Assembly: GCA_903925005.1 (NCBI GenBank)
Contig: CAIYDX010000376.1
Span: 1-64,000 of the forward strand
Direction: 5' to 3'
Source: an uncultured Geobacteraceae bacterium
Lineage (GTDB): Bacteria; Desulfobacterota; Desulfuromonadia; Geobacterales; Pseudopelobacteraceae
DNA length: 64,000 nucleotides
In this document: one piece after another, positions 22,717 to 31,970 of the stretch
Layout of the letters: the number at the start of each line of letters is the position of its first letter
Position numbering within the stretch: position 1 is the stretch's first letter
Made by a program: the position numbers and the translations under genes
Notes under the pieces: generated by a model
Database searches by the model: none
Told to the model about the DNA's origin: nothing
The model's input: only the letters and a program-made list of their open reading frames with translations

Positions 22717-23673
22717 TCAAAGCGGCCGTTTCAGCAGCCTCCCCAGCTCGCCGATAAACCCGCGACGAAAGACCAGCACACAGATCACAAAAATACTCCC
22801 GATAATTACCGTAATCCATGATCCGACCGAACTCAATTCCGACTGGAGCGTCACCACGGTGAATGCTCCGGCCAGCGGGCCGAGCACCGTACCAACCCCT
22901 CCCAGAAGAGTCATCAGAACCACCTCACCGGAAGTGTGCCAGCTGACATCGGTCAGCGAAGCGAGCTGAAATACCAGCGACTTCAGAGCACCGGCCATCC
23001 CGGTCAGGGCCGCTGAGATCACGAATGCGATCAACTTGAATTTCTCCACCTTGTACCCGAGTGAAACAGCGCGCGGCTCATTCTCCCTGATCGCTTTCAG
23101 CACCTGGCCGAATGGTGAATTAATAGTTCGGTAGATAATCCAGAAACCAAGACAGAACATGGCGAATACGAAATAATAGAGGTTGAGGCCGAGGGGGTCG
23201 CCGCCGACCGTATAGACACGATTCAGATCGATCAATCCGAAAAGATCGCCGCGAGGAATGCCTTGCAGGCCATCCTCACCACCGGTGAACGGGGCTTTGA
23301 GCGCGACGAAATAGACTATCTGAGCCAGCGCCAGGGTGACCATGGCAAAGTAGATCCCCTGTCTCCGGATCGCCAGACTGCCGACAATATATCCGAGCAG
23401 AGCCGCGAAGATCGTTCCGCCCAGAACCCCTAATTCCGGCGTCAGGCCGTTGTTTTTGACCAGTTGTCCCGTAATGTAGGATGCGCCGCCGAAAAATGCG
23501 GCATGCCCGAAAGAAAGAAGTCCGGTGTAGCCGAGCAGCAGATTGAAGGCGGAAGCAAAGAGCGCAAAGCATAGCAGCTTCATCATGAACACCGGATAGA
23601 CGACAAACGGTGCCAGCAGGCCAAGGATTATGAGGGCGATCCAGACGAACCTGTTCATTGCCGATTTATGCAT
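22717..23673 (-). CDS. Branched-chain amino acid-type ABC transporter permease (LivM-like)
   Basis: Multi-TM; LLLGYTGLLSFGHAAFFGGASYITG. Confidence 0.9.
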   Translation of the reverse strand: MHKSAMNRFVWIALIILGLLAPFVVYPVFMMKLLCFALFASAFNLLLGYTGLLSFGHAAFFGGASYITGQLVKNNGLTPELGVLGGTIFAALLGYIVGSLAIRRQGIYFAMVTLALAQIVYFVALKAPFTGGEDGLQGIPRGDLFGLIDLNRVYTVGGDPLGLNLYYFVFAMFCLGFWIIYRTINSPFGQVLKAIRENEPRAVSLGYKVEKFKLIAFVISAALTGMAGALKSLVFQLASLTDVSWHTSGEVVLMTLLGGVGTVLGPLAGAFTVVTLQSELSSVGSWITVIIGSIFVICVLVFRRGFIGELGRLLKRPL

Positions 23674-24585
23674 TTACGACTCCTTCCCGAACAGGCCGGC
23701 AGGTTTGACCAGCAAAACAATTACCATGATCAGGAAAATAACGGTGCTGGAGGCCGGGGCATACACAACCTTGGTGAACCCCTCCACCATGCCGAGCAGA
23801 AGACCGGTAACGATGGAACCCATGATTGAACCCATGCCGCCAATGACTACCACGGCAAACACGGTAATAATCATCTCCGATCCCATGACCGGACTGACCG
23901 AATAAATCGGTGCGGCAAGCACTCCGGCAAAAGCGGCCAAAGCTACGCCGTAGCCGTAGGTCAGCGTTATCATGAGCGGAACATTGACGCCGAAAGCCTT
24001 CACCAACTCAGGGTTTTCCGTACCGGCGCGAAGATAGGAGCCGAGCTTTGTCCGTTCAATAACATACCAGGTACCGAAGCAGACCAGCAATGAGATGACA
24101 ATCACCCAGAGACGGTATTTCGGGAACATCATGAAACCAAGATTAACCGCGCCATTCAAAAACTCCGGCTTTGCCTCGTACGGGTCGCCGGATACATTAA
24201 AAAAGTTGGTAAAGACCCCTTGAATAATGAGAGCCAGCCCGAAGGTGAGCAGCAGGCCGTACAAATGGTCAAACTTGTACAGCCTGCGCAGCATGGTTTT
24301 TTCAATCACGATACCGAGTGCGCCTACCACAAGCGGCGCTACGATCAGCGCCGCCCAGTAATTAAGGTGAAAGTCAGGCATTCCAATCAGCGGCCCAAGC
24401 GACGTAAAGCCGAGGAGCGCCACATAAGCACCCAGCATATAGAGCGCCCCGTGGGCAAAATTGACTATATTCAGGAGACCGAAAATCACCGCCAGGCCGA
24501 GGCTCAGAATGGCGTAGAAAACACCGTTGTTGAGCCCCAGCATCACCTGCGACATGACCGTCTGAAATGAAATTTCCATGACCAA
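23674..24585 (-). CDS. Branched-chain amino acid-type ABC transporter permease (LivH-like)
   Basis: Multi-TM; GLLNIVNFAHGALYMLGAYVA, GGMGSIMGSIVTGLLLG. Confidence 0.9.
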   Translation of the reverse strand: MVMEISFQTVMSQVMLGLNNGVFYAILSLGLAVIFGLLNIVNFAHGALYMLGAYVALLGFTSLGPLIGMPDFHLNYWAALIVAPLVVGALGIVIEKTMLRRLYKFDHLYGLLLTFGLALIIQGVFTNFFNVSGDPYEAKPEFLNGAVNLGFMMFPKYRLWVIVISLLVCFGTWYVIERTKLGSYLRAGTENPELVKAFGVNVPLMITLTYGYGVALAAFAGVLAAPIYSVSPVMGSEMIITVFAVVVIGGMGSIMGSIVTGLLLGMVEGFTKVVYAPASSTVIFLIMVIVLLVKPAGLFGKES

Positions 24586-24593
24586 CTCCCTCT

Positions 24594-24711
24594 TTTAAAA
24601 CCTTACCACCCCTAGCCCCGCCTACCAAAAGTAGGCGCTCCTAAGCGAAATAGGAGGGGGACTTTAAGCTCCCCTCCTTACAAAGGAGGGGTTGGGGGTG
24701 GTTGGGTTTAG
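24594..24711. repeat. Interspersed palindromic repeat family B, copy 2 (inverted relative to copy 1)
   Basis: Reverse complement shares CTAAACCCAACCACCCCCAACCCCTCC...GGAGGGGAGCTTAAA and CTAGGGGTGGTAAGGTTTTAA with copy 1. Confidence 0.9.
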
Positions 24712-24714
24712 ACG

Positions 24715-25938
24715 TTATTTCTTCACCAATCCGCATGCGCTCTCGGAGAGCGGCATGAATGCCTCGGCAGCGGGAACGGTCTTGACTATCTTGAGTAGAT
24801 CCCATTCCCCCTTGGACTCGGAAGGTTTCTTCACTTCCATCAGATACATGTCATGCACCATGCGCCCGTCAGCCCTGATCTTGCCGTGTACGGCGAAGAA
24901 ATCGCTGATATCCATGGATTTCAGCTTTGCCATGACCGCATCAGGATCATCGGTACCGGCCGCTTTGACGGCTTTAAGGTAATTCATCGTGGCTGAATAG
25001 GCTCCGGCCTGATCCATGGTCGGCATAGCCTTGTGAATCGCATAGAAACGTTTTGCAAAGGCCCGCGTTTCATTATCCCTGTCCCAATAGAAGCCGGAAG
25101 TGAACTGCATTCCCTGCGCCACTTTCAGACCAAGACTCTTGATGTCGGTGTCAAATATCAGCAGCCCGACCAGCGTTTGCCCTTTCTTGTCGATCCCGAA
25201 CTCCCGCGCCTGTTTTATCGCGTTGGTGGTATCGCCACCCGCATTGGCCAGGCCTATTATCTGGGCTCCGGATGACTGAGCCTGAAGCAGATATGATGAA
25301 AAATCGGCTGTGGAAAGTGGGTGACGCACCGAACCAAGCACCTTGCCACCCATTTTCTTTACAAATTTGCTGGTGTTCTCTTCCAGAGATTGGCCAAAGG
25401 CGTAATCGGCGGTTAAGAAAAACCAGCTCTTGCCCCCGTGCTGAACTACAGCCTGCCCAGTAACCTTACCCAGAGCGTAGGTGTCATAGACGTAGTGGAT
25501 GCTGTATGGCGTACAGGCCTTGTTGGTAAGCTCCGTGCTTGCCGCTCCGGTGTTCATCGTGATCCGTTTCTTCTCTCCACCGAGTTTCTGCACCGCCAGT
25601 GCGCAGCCGGAGTTCAACAGGCCGGTTATCATGCCCACTTTTTCATTGTCAAACCACTCGCGGGCCTTTGCCGAGGCGATGTCGGCCTTGTTCTGATGAT
25701 CGGCGCCGATGACCTGAATCGGCTTGCCGAGAACCTTGCCGCCGAAATCCTTGACCGCCATTTCTACCGCAACCTGAGTCCCCTTTCCCCCAAGCGTGGA
25801 GTAGACCCCCGACATGTCGGTCAGCACCCCGATTTTGACCACACCGTCCGAAATCCCCTTGTTTGCCGCCCCAGCAATTCCAATCGACATTGCCAGCACG
25901 GCAACGGACAGTGCTGCTTTTGAAAACATGTTTTTCAT
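24715..25938 (-). CDS. Liv-type ABC transporter substrate-binding protein
   Basis: Signal peptide, VVKIGVLTDMSGVYSTLGGKGTQVAVEMAVKDFGG. Confidence 0.9.
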   Translation of the reverse strand: MKNMFSKAALSVAVLAMSIGIAGAANKGISDGVVKIGVLTDMSGVYSTLGGKGTQVAVEMAVKDFGGKVLGKPIQVIGADHQNKADIASAKAREWFDNEKVGMITGLLNSGCALAVQKLGGEKKRITMNTGAASTELTNKACTPYSIHYVYDTYALGKVTGQAVVQHGGKSWFFLTADYAFGQSLEENTSKFVKKMGGKVLGSVRHPLSTADFSSYLLQAQSSGAQIIGLANAGGDTTNAIKQAREFGIDKKGQTLVGLLIFDTDIKSLGLKVAQGMQFTSGFYWDRDNETRAFAKRFYAIHKAMPTMDQAGAYSATMNYLKAVKAAGTDDPDAVMAKLKSMDISDFFAVHGKIRADGRMVHDMYLMEVKKPSESKGEWDLLKIVKTVPAAEAFMPLSESACGLVKK

Positions 25939-25967
25939 ACGGATACCCCCTCAGTTTGTATACCTGG

Positions 25968-26684
25968 CTACACGCCCAGGTATCGGTTAAGTTTCTCCAT
26001 GCTTGAACCAAGCTCGTCTCTTGTTATCATCTCAGCTATGGCACCATGATCGATGACGTAATGGCGATCGGCCAGATCAGCGGCAAAATGGAAGTTCTGT
26101 TCAACCAGAATGATGGTGAAACCTTTTTCTTTCAGCTGACCGATAAGCCGCCCCAAGGTCTGAACGATTACCGGTGCCAACCCCTCGGTGATTTCATCCA
26201 GCAGCAGCAGTTTCGCACCGGTGCGCAGAATCCGCGCCATGGCCAGCATCTGCTGTTCTCCTCCAGAGAGACGTGTTCCCATGCTGCTCCGCCTCTCCAG
26301 CAGGTTAGGGAACATCCCGTAGATTTCTGGCAGCGTCATCCCCCCCGCCATTACCACCGGAGGAAGCAGCAGGTTTTCTTCAACGGTCAGACTGGAAAAA
26401 ATTCCCCGTTCCTCCGGGCAGTAGCCAAGACCAAGGTGGGCGATTTTGTGTGTCGGCATCCTGATGGTTTCAACGCCATTAATAGTGATGGAACCGCTCC
26501 GTCGCCCGACCAGGCCGATAATCGATTTCAGGATCGTAGTCCGGCCGGCACCGTTGCGCCCCAATAGGGTGACTACTTCCCCCTCGCCGACCAGCAGATC
26601 GATGCCGTGGAGGATGTGTGATTCACCATAAAAAGCCTGCAGATCCTTAATCCGCAGCATCTCTTTGTGTCCGGATTCAGTCAT
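25968..26684 (-). CDS. ABC transporter ATP-binding protein (LivF-like)
   Basis: GRNGAGRTTILKSI Walker A, LSGGEQQMLAMARIL, LLLLDEITEGLAP. Confidence 0.9.
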   Translation of the reverse strand: MTESGHKEMLRIKDLQAFYGESHILHGIDLLVGEGEVVTLLGRNGAGRTTILKSIIGLVGRRSGSITINGVETIRMPTHKIAHLGLGYCPEERGIFSSLTVEENLLLPPVVMAGGMTLPEIYGMFPNLLERRSSMGTRLSGGEQQMLAMARILRTGAKLLLLDEITEGLAPVIVQTLGRLIGQLKEKGFTIILVEQNFHFAADLADRHYVIDHGAIAEMITRDELGSSMEKLNRYLGV

Positions 26685-27429
26685 GAGCACTCCCCATATA
26701 CGCTTCCAGCACCTGCGGATCTTGCGAAACCTCCGCATATGCCCCCTCCGCGAGGATTGATCCTCTTTGCAGAACCGTTATCTTGTCCGCCAGGGTAGCC
26801 ACGACCTTGAGATTATGCTCAACCATAAGAATAGTGCGGCTTGCGGAAACCTTCTTCACCAGGTCGGTTATTTTATCCACATCCTCGACACCCATCCCCT
26901 GGGTTGGTTCATCAAGCAGCATCAACTCGGGGTCCAGTGCCAGCGTAGTGGCTATTTCGAGGGCCCGCTTACGGCCATATGCCAATTCGCCTGTTATCTC
27001 ACCGGCAAATTCAGTCAGGCCGACGGCGTCAAGCAGCTCCATGGCCCGATCATCCAACTGATTCAGGATTGAATCAGATTTCCAGAAATGATAGGAAACT
27101 CCAAGCTTGCGCTGCAGTGCCAGACGCACATTTTCAAGAGGTGTCAGATTCGGAAAGACCGCCGATATCTGAAAGGAGCGCACGATCCCGCGCAGCGCGA
27201 TGTCGGCCGGCTTTTCGCTGGTGATATCTGTTCCGTTGAAATGAATGCTGCCGGAGGTTGGAATAAGAAACTTGGTGAGGAGATTGAAAAAAGTGGTTTT
27301 TCCGGCCCCGTTCGGGCCGATCAAAGCATGGATATGGCCACGTTGAATCTTCAGGTTCACGGCTGATACGGCTGTGAAACCCTTAAAATCCTTGGACAGG
27401 TTTTTGGTGACAAGAATGTAGTCCGTCAT
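26677..27429 (-). CDS. ABC transporter ATP-binding protein (LivG-like)
   Basis: GPNGAGKTTFFNLLT, LAYGRKRALEIATTLALDPELMLLDEPTQGM. Confidence 0.92.
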   Translation of the reverse strand: MTDYILVTKNLSKDFKGFTAVSAVNLKIQRGHIHALIGPNGAGKTTFFNLLTKFLIPTSGSIHFNGTDITSEKPADIALRGIVRSFQISAVFPNLTPLENVRLALQRKLGVSYHFWKSDSILNQLDDRAMELLDAVGLTEFAGEITGELAYGRKRALEIATTLALDPELMLLDEPTQGMGVEDVDKITDLVKKVSASRTILMVEHNLKVVATLADKITVLQRGSILAEGAYAEVSQDPQVLEAYMGSAHD

Positions 27430-27444
27430 CTGCTTTACCCCTGA

Positions 27445-28239
27445 CTAATGAGACATAAAAACGGGAATGGTCATCTCCCGAAGAATCTGGCCTGCCACCT
27501 TTCCAAGTTGCGAACCGCCACGGGAACCTGGACTATAGGCGCCCATCACCAACAGATCGTAGCCGCCCTCACAGGCGCGGTTCAACAGGTTATCCGCAAG
27601 GGGTGCCGAAGTAACCGGCAGCACCTCTGCATCGGTCGTGATGCCATGACTCCGGAGATGTTCCTGAATCCCTTCCCACTGATCCTGCCGCGACTCTTCC
27701 CCGGAAGCGACCGTCAATAGCGTCACCTGCTCCGCCATCTGCAGGATCGGCAGCGCGTCATGCAGTGTACGAGCGGCCTCCCGGCCGTTTTTCCAGGCGA
27801 CCAGAACGCGTCTGCCGACGGCAGTAAATGCACCTGCCGCTGGAATGATCAACACCGGCCGCCCGCCACCCGTCACCAGATGCTCGATTACCGCCTCTGC
27901 ACGCGCCGCCCGACGCGATTCCTGACCAACAACTATCAAATCACTGCAATGTGAAGCCCGGATCAACAGCTCACGCATCCCCACACCTACGACGCGCGAT
28001 TCGATGCTGCGGCTGTGAGCCTCGACTCCGGCAACCTGCGCTTTTGTCATCAGCAGCGATCCAACCGCCGCATTCTTTTCTTCGGTTTGCAGGTAGTGCG
28101 GCTGGTAATAGCCATGAGTCACAATGGAAAGTCCGGTAATCTTGGCGCCCAGTAGCTGCGCCAAACTCAAGGCGGCATCGATCCTCCGTTCACAGGTAGG
28201 AGAATCGTCAAGACAGAGGAGGATATCTTTGATACTCAT
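27445..28239 (-). CDS. Universal stress protein family (UspA)
   Basis: MSIKDILLCLDDSPTCERRIDAALSLAQ; C-terminal LLVMGAYSPGSRGGSQLGKVAGQILREMTIPVFMSH. Confidence 0.85.
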   Translation of the reverse strand: MSIKDILLCLDDSPTCERRIDAALSLAQLLGAKITGLSIVTHGYYQPHYLQTEEKNAAVGSLLMTKAQVAGVEAHSRSIESRVVGVGMRELLIRASHCSDLIVVGQESRRAARAEAVIEHLVTGGGRPVLIIPAAGAFTAVGRRVLVAWKNGREAARTLHDALPILQMAEQVTLLTVASGEESRQDQWEGIQEHLRSHGITTDAEVLPVTSAPLADNLLNRACEGGYDLLVMGAYSPGSRGGSQLGKVAGQILREMTIPVFMSH

Positions 28240-28273
28240 AGCTACTCCAAATAAAACGAATTTATACAAAACC

Positions 28274-28290
28274 TAGCAATTGCCATGCCA
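28274..28290 (-). promoter_or_regulatory. Sigma-54 (-24/-12) promoter for usp-liv-CoA transferase-thiolase-bdh operon
   Basis: Minus strand TGGCATGGCAATTGCTA; GG and GC separated by 10 nt; about 35 nt upstream of the usp start. Confidence 0.75.
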
Positions 28291-28396
28291 CGCGTAACCA
28301 TGCACGAGTATTTAACTGTAACATTCTATTATTGTTGATTATATGCATATAGATTGAGTCAAAACAGCGTAATTAACAGACAAGGAAGACACTGCA

Positions 28397-28547
28397 ATTC
28401 CATAAATATGGAATACAATGACAAGGTTCTATCAGTTTTATTACGATAATCAGAAGACGGTGCCAGCTCAACATACTGATATAGTGGACTAATAATACTT
28501 GCATCCAATTATTCCAATATAATGGAATAACTTCCTGTTTTTTGGAA
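28397..28547. promoter_or_regulatory. Cluster of three TTCC-N8-GGAA palindromes; candidate activator (UAS) sites
   Basis: ATTCCATAAATATGGAAT (28397-28414), TTATTCCAATATAATGGAATAA (28509-28530), TTCCTGTTTTTTGGAA (28532-28547). Confidence 0.6.
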
Positions 28548-28639
28548 TACCCCGGCAATTACAGTGTTTATCCGAGATAATTGTCAAGCAAAGCAGCGGC
28601 TAATCTGCAAAGCTAACAGATGGAAAAAAGCGAAACATT

Positions 28640-28669
28640 TTGACGATTGCATACAAAGGGTAGTATGAT
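28640..28669 (+). promoter_or_regulatory. Candidate sigma-70 promoter for the hydrolase gene
   Basis: TTGACG-N18-TATGAT. Confidence 0.5.
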
Positions 28670-28742
28670 TGCCAGTCAAATGAATCTCTCTCTGCAGAGC
28701 CTTAATCCAAGTTCTCATTTTTTTTCATAATCGGACCATCAC

Positions 28743-29717
28743 ATGTCTCGAATCAGAAGATTGTCGATATACTGCGCGATAACAGTTGCGCTGCTCGTCT
28801 TGCATGCATGTTCACCACTGGTAAATCTCCCCGGTAAACAGATTGCTGAGCCGAGAATTGAAAAAGAATTTTTTGTCACCATAGACGGCTCACAATTACC
28901 GCTGCGCAGCTGGTTGCCGAAGGATTCCCCGGCAAAAGCCGCCATCGTTGCCCTGCATGGCTTCAACGATTACAGCAACTCCTTCTCCTCCCCAGGAAGC
29001 TATCTGAGTAGCCACGGCATCGCCTGTTACGCTTACGACCAGCGCGGATTCGGCAAAACGCCGGATCGCGGGCTTTGGTCGGGTGACGATGCATACGCGA
29101 ACGATCTTACCAGTTTTGTGAAGGAGATTCGCAAACGTCACCCTCGTGTTCCGCTCTATGTATTGGGAGAAAGCATGGGGGGCGCCGTGACCATCGTCGC
29201 AACGACCGGGAGCAACCCGCCGAATATCGACGGCGTCATCCTGGTTGCTCCGGCTGTATGGGGGAGGCAAACTATGCCCTGGTATCAAAGATGGCTGCTC
29301 GCCGTCACCTCGCACACTGTCCCCTGGATGGAGTTGACAGGGAAAAGTCTGCATATCTCCCCATCAGACAACATCGAGATGCTGCGGGCTCTTGGGCGCG
29401 ATCCTCTAGTCATCAAGGGAACCCGCATCGACGCCATGTACGGGCTCTCCAATCTGATGGACGAGGCGTTGTCACAGGCAGAGAGACTGCAACTGCCCAC
29501 CTTGGTACAGTACGGCGAGCATGACCAGGTTATTCCCAAGGAGCCGTTGTTCCTTATGCTCGAAAAGATGCCCAAGACGACCAGAAAGGCTTTCTATGAC
29601 CACGGATATCATATGCTGCTAAGAGATCTGCAGGGGGAAAAGCCCTTGGCCGATATTGTCGCCTGGATTGACGACCATAGCAATCCACTGCCCTACGGAA
29701 CGGACAGCTGGAGATAA
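28743..29717 (+). CDS. Alpha/beta-hydrolase lipoprotein (monoacylglycerol lipase/lysophospholipase-like)
   Basis: Lipobox LHAC; GESMGGA nucleophile elbow; AIVALHGFNDYSNSF oxyanion region; C-terminal YDHGYHMLLRD His. Confidence 0.85.
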   Translation: MSRIRRLSIYCAITVALLVLHACSPLVNLPGKQIAEPRIEKEFFVTIDGSQLPLRSWLPKDSPAKAAIVALHGFNDYSNSFSSPGSYLSSHGIACYAYDQRGFGKTPDRGLWSGDDAYANDLTSFVKEIRKRHPRVPLYVLGESMGGAVTIVATTGSNPPNIDGVILVAPAVWGRQTMPWYQRWLLAVTSHTVPWMELTGKSLHISPSDNIEMLRALGRDPLVIKGTRIDAMYGLSNLMDEALSQAERLQLPTLVQYGEHDQVIPKEPLFLMLEKMPKTTRKAFYDHGYHMLLRDLQGEKPLADIVAWIDDHSNPLPYGTDSWR

Positions 29718-29749
29718 TTGGCAGATTTAAGAGATACCAACGTTTATCA

Positions 29750-31183
29750 TCATTTCAAGTCGTACTGACCGACCTTGGCGTACAGCGATGATTTGCTGAT
29801 ACCGAGACGCACGGCCGCAGCCTGCTTATCCCCCTTTTCCTCACGGATTGCGGTGCGGATCGCTTCCTCCTCCGCCATCCTGGTAATAAATTTGAGACTG
29901 CGGCAGGCTTCCGGCGCTGACATAATGCCACCGCCACCACATTTAACAAGAGCGCCGGGAATGTCATTCCGGGATATCGTGGGACCGACTTTTACATAGA
30001 GCGCCTGTTCAAGAACATTGCGCAGCTCCCGCACATTGCCCGGCCAGTCATGCTGCTTGAGAATCCCGGCAACATCCGGATCGACACCTTCTACCGGAAT
30101 TCCGGTTTCCCGTTCCAGCTGGCGGAGATGAAATTGTATCAGCAGCGGGATATCATCACGGCGGCTGCGCAGCGGCGGGATCTCCAGCATAACCACATTG
30201 AGCCGATAATACAGATCGTGGCGGAACATGCCGTTCTTGACCAGAGTTTCCAGATCACGGTTGGAGGCGGCTATAATGCGCACATCCACCGCTTCCGACG
30301 CCTCGGCGCCGACCGGTTCGATCTCCTTTTCCTGAAGTACCCGGAGCAGTTTGACCTGCATCGTCAGCGGCAGTTCGCTGATCTCGTCCAGAAAGATCGT
30401 CCCCTTGTCGGCAAGAGCGAATTTCCCCTTTTTCCCTTTTTTCTGCGCCCCGGTAAAAGCCCCTTCCCGGTAGCCGAACAGCTCGGATTCAAAGAGCGTC
30501 TCGGGGATAGCGGCGCAATTGACCTTGATAAACGGCCCAAGCCTCCGGTTACTCTCGTTATGAATGGCATGAGCAAACAGCTCCTTGCCGGTGCCGCTCT
30601 CCCCCTTCAGCAATACCGTGGTGGTACTCATGGCCACCTTCCTGCCGAGATCCTTGACCCACTCAAGCTCCTTGCTGATGCCGACAATGTGGTTGAATGA
30701 GTATTTGGCGCTCAAATGCTTGCTGAGCTCGCTTTTGTAAAACTCCAGTTCGGTCTTGAGTTTCTTGAAGTTTTCGGTAAAGGTGAAGAGGTCTTCGATG
30801 TTTTGAAACATTATCTTGCCGACGACAGCGACAACCTTCCCCTCTTCAATGATCGGAATCCGGCTGCAGATCATCTCATGCCCCTTGATCTTCTGAAGCT
30901 GGGCTATCTCGGCAACGCCGCTTTTAGCCACCAGATGCATGCGGGTATTCTCGATTACGTCGGTAACGTGTCGTCCAACCAGCTTGTCGATAGTCGTCTC
31001 AAGAAAGCGCGCATAAGCCTCATTCACCTTGAGAATAATGCCACGCGCATCGGTAATCAGAAGTCCCTCGTACGCGTGACCCAGCGCATCTTCCAGCATG
31101 AGACAATCTTTTTCCGCCCGCTCGGCTCTTTTTGACAACGAATGCAGTAGAGTATGAACCCAGCCGCTTTTGTGTATGATCAT
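29750..31183 (-). CDS. PAS-domain sigma-54-dependent transcriptional activator (AAA+, Fis-type HTH)
   Basis: GESGTGKELFAHAIH, ESELFGYREGAFTGAQKKGKKG (GAFTGA), C-terminal HTH; GGAGGGG 5' of the ATG at 31183. Confidence 0.93.
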   Translation of the reverse strand: MIIHKSGWVHTLLHSLSKRAERAEKDCLMLEDALGHAYEGLLITDARGIILKVNEAYARFLETTIDKLVGRHVTDVIENTRMHLVAKSGVAEIAQLQKIKGHEMICSRIPIIEEGKVVAVVGKIMFQNIEDLFTFTENFKKLKTELEFYKSELSKHLSAKYSFNHIVGISKELEWVKDLGRKVAMSTTTVLLKGESGTGKELFAHAIHNESNRRLGPFIKVNCAAIPETLFESELFGYREGAFTGAQKKGKKGKFALADKGTIFLDEISELPLTMQVKLLRVLQEKEIEPVGAEASEAVDVRIIAASNRDLETLVKNGMFRHDLYYRLNVVMLEIPPLRSRRDDIPLLIQFHLRQLERETGIPVEGVDPDVAGILKQHDWPGNVRELRNVLEQALYVKVGPTISRNDIPGALVKCGGGGIMSAPEACRSLKFITRMAEEEAIRTAIREEKGDKQAAAVRLGISKSSLYAKVGQYDLK

Positions 31184-31401
31184 CGGCCCCTCCGGATAAA
31201 TGCGAATATAGATTGTGCCATGACTCTCACTTATGTACAACCTCACCGCTTCGAATGCAACTATTCTCAAGACGCTTCAGGTATTGATTCTCAGGATATC
31301 AACAGTTTGATTTCTCAAACAGGACATGCAAAGAGATTTTTCTTTTATGGCCTTTTAACAGGTGCTATTATCTGGACAGTTATTGATTCAGGGAGGTCTA
31401 C

Positions 31402-31677
31402 ATGCCGACAGCAATAAAGTTTTCCGAAGACATTGTCCCGTTAGGTGACATGAAAATAAATCCTGGACGCATTGTGAACCAGGTTGACACAACCCATCGC
31501 CCGGTTCTACTGACAAACAGGGGGCGCGGTGTCGCCGTGTTGCAGTCGCTGAAAGATTACGAAGCGGAGACAGAAGAGCGGGCGTTTATGAAGGCGGTGT
31601 TGCAAGGCTTTGCCGACATTGATGAAGGTCGAACCGTAAACTTTGCCGATGCAAAAAAACGACTCGGACTGATATGA
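31402..31677 (+). CDS. Phd/YefM-type antitoxin
   Basis: 91 aa, INPGRIVNQVDTTHRPVLLTNRGRGVAVLQSLKDYEA. Confidence 0.85.
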   Translation: MPTAIKFSEDIVPLGDMKINPGRIVNQVDTTHRPVLLTNRGRGVAVLQSLKDYEAETEERAFMKAVLQGFADIDEGRTVNFADAKKRLGLI

Positions 31678-31970
31678 CTGTAAAACCGATTGAATTTGCC
31701 GAATCAGCACTGTGCGATCTTGAAGATATTCTTGCCTGGTATGCCGAACTGCAGGTACCTGAAGTCGGAGAGCGGCTGGTTCGAGAACTGTTTGCCCGAA
31801 CTGAACAACTGACAGAGCACCCTGAAAGCGGTCGTATTGTTCCTGAATTTGACGTAAAAACAATCCGCGAACTGATACACCCCCCGTTTCGACTGGTCTA
31901 CCGAGTGGATTCCTCCAAGATCTGGATCGTCAGGGTATGGCGGAGTGAACGGTTATTGACATTGCCATGA
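31674..31970 (+). CDS. RelE/ParE-family toxin
   Basis: 98 aa, overlaps antitoxin by 4 nt; IRELIHPPFRLVYRVDSSKIWIVRVWRSER. Confidence 0.85.
   Translation: MTVKPIEFAESALCDLEDILAWYAELQVPEVGERLVRELFARTEQLTEHPESGRIVPEFDVKTIRELIHPPFRLVYRVDSSKIWIVRVWRSERLLTLP

Noticed and set aside
25951-25966. TTTGTATACC upstream of the SBP gene as another GTATAC operator
   Set aside because: Lies in a 29-bp intra-operon gap with imperfect symmetry; likely chance.
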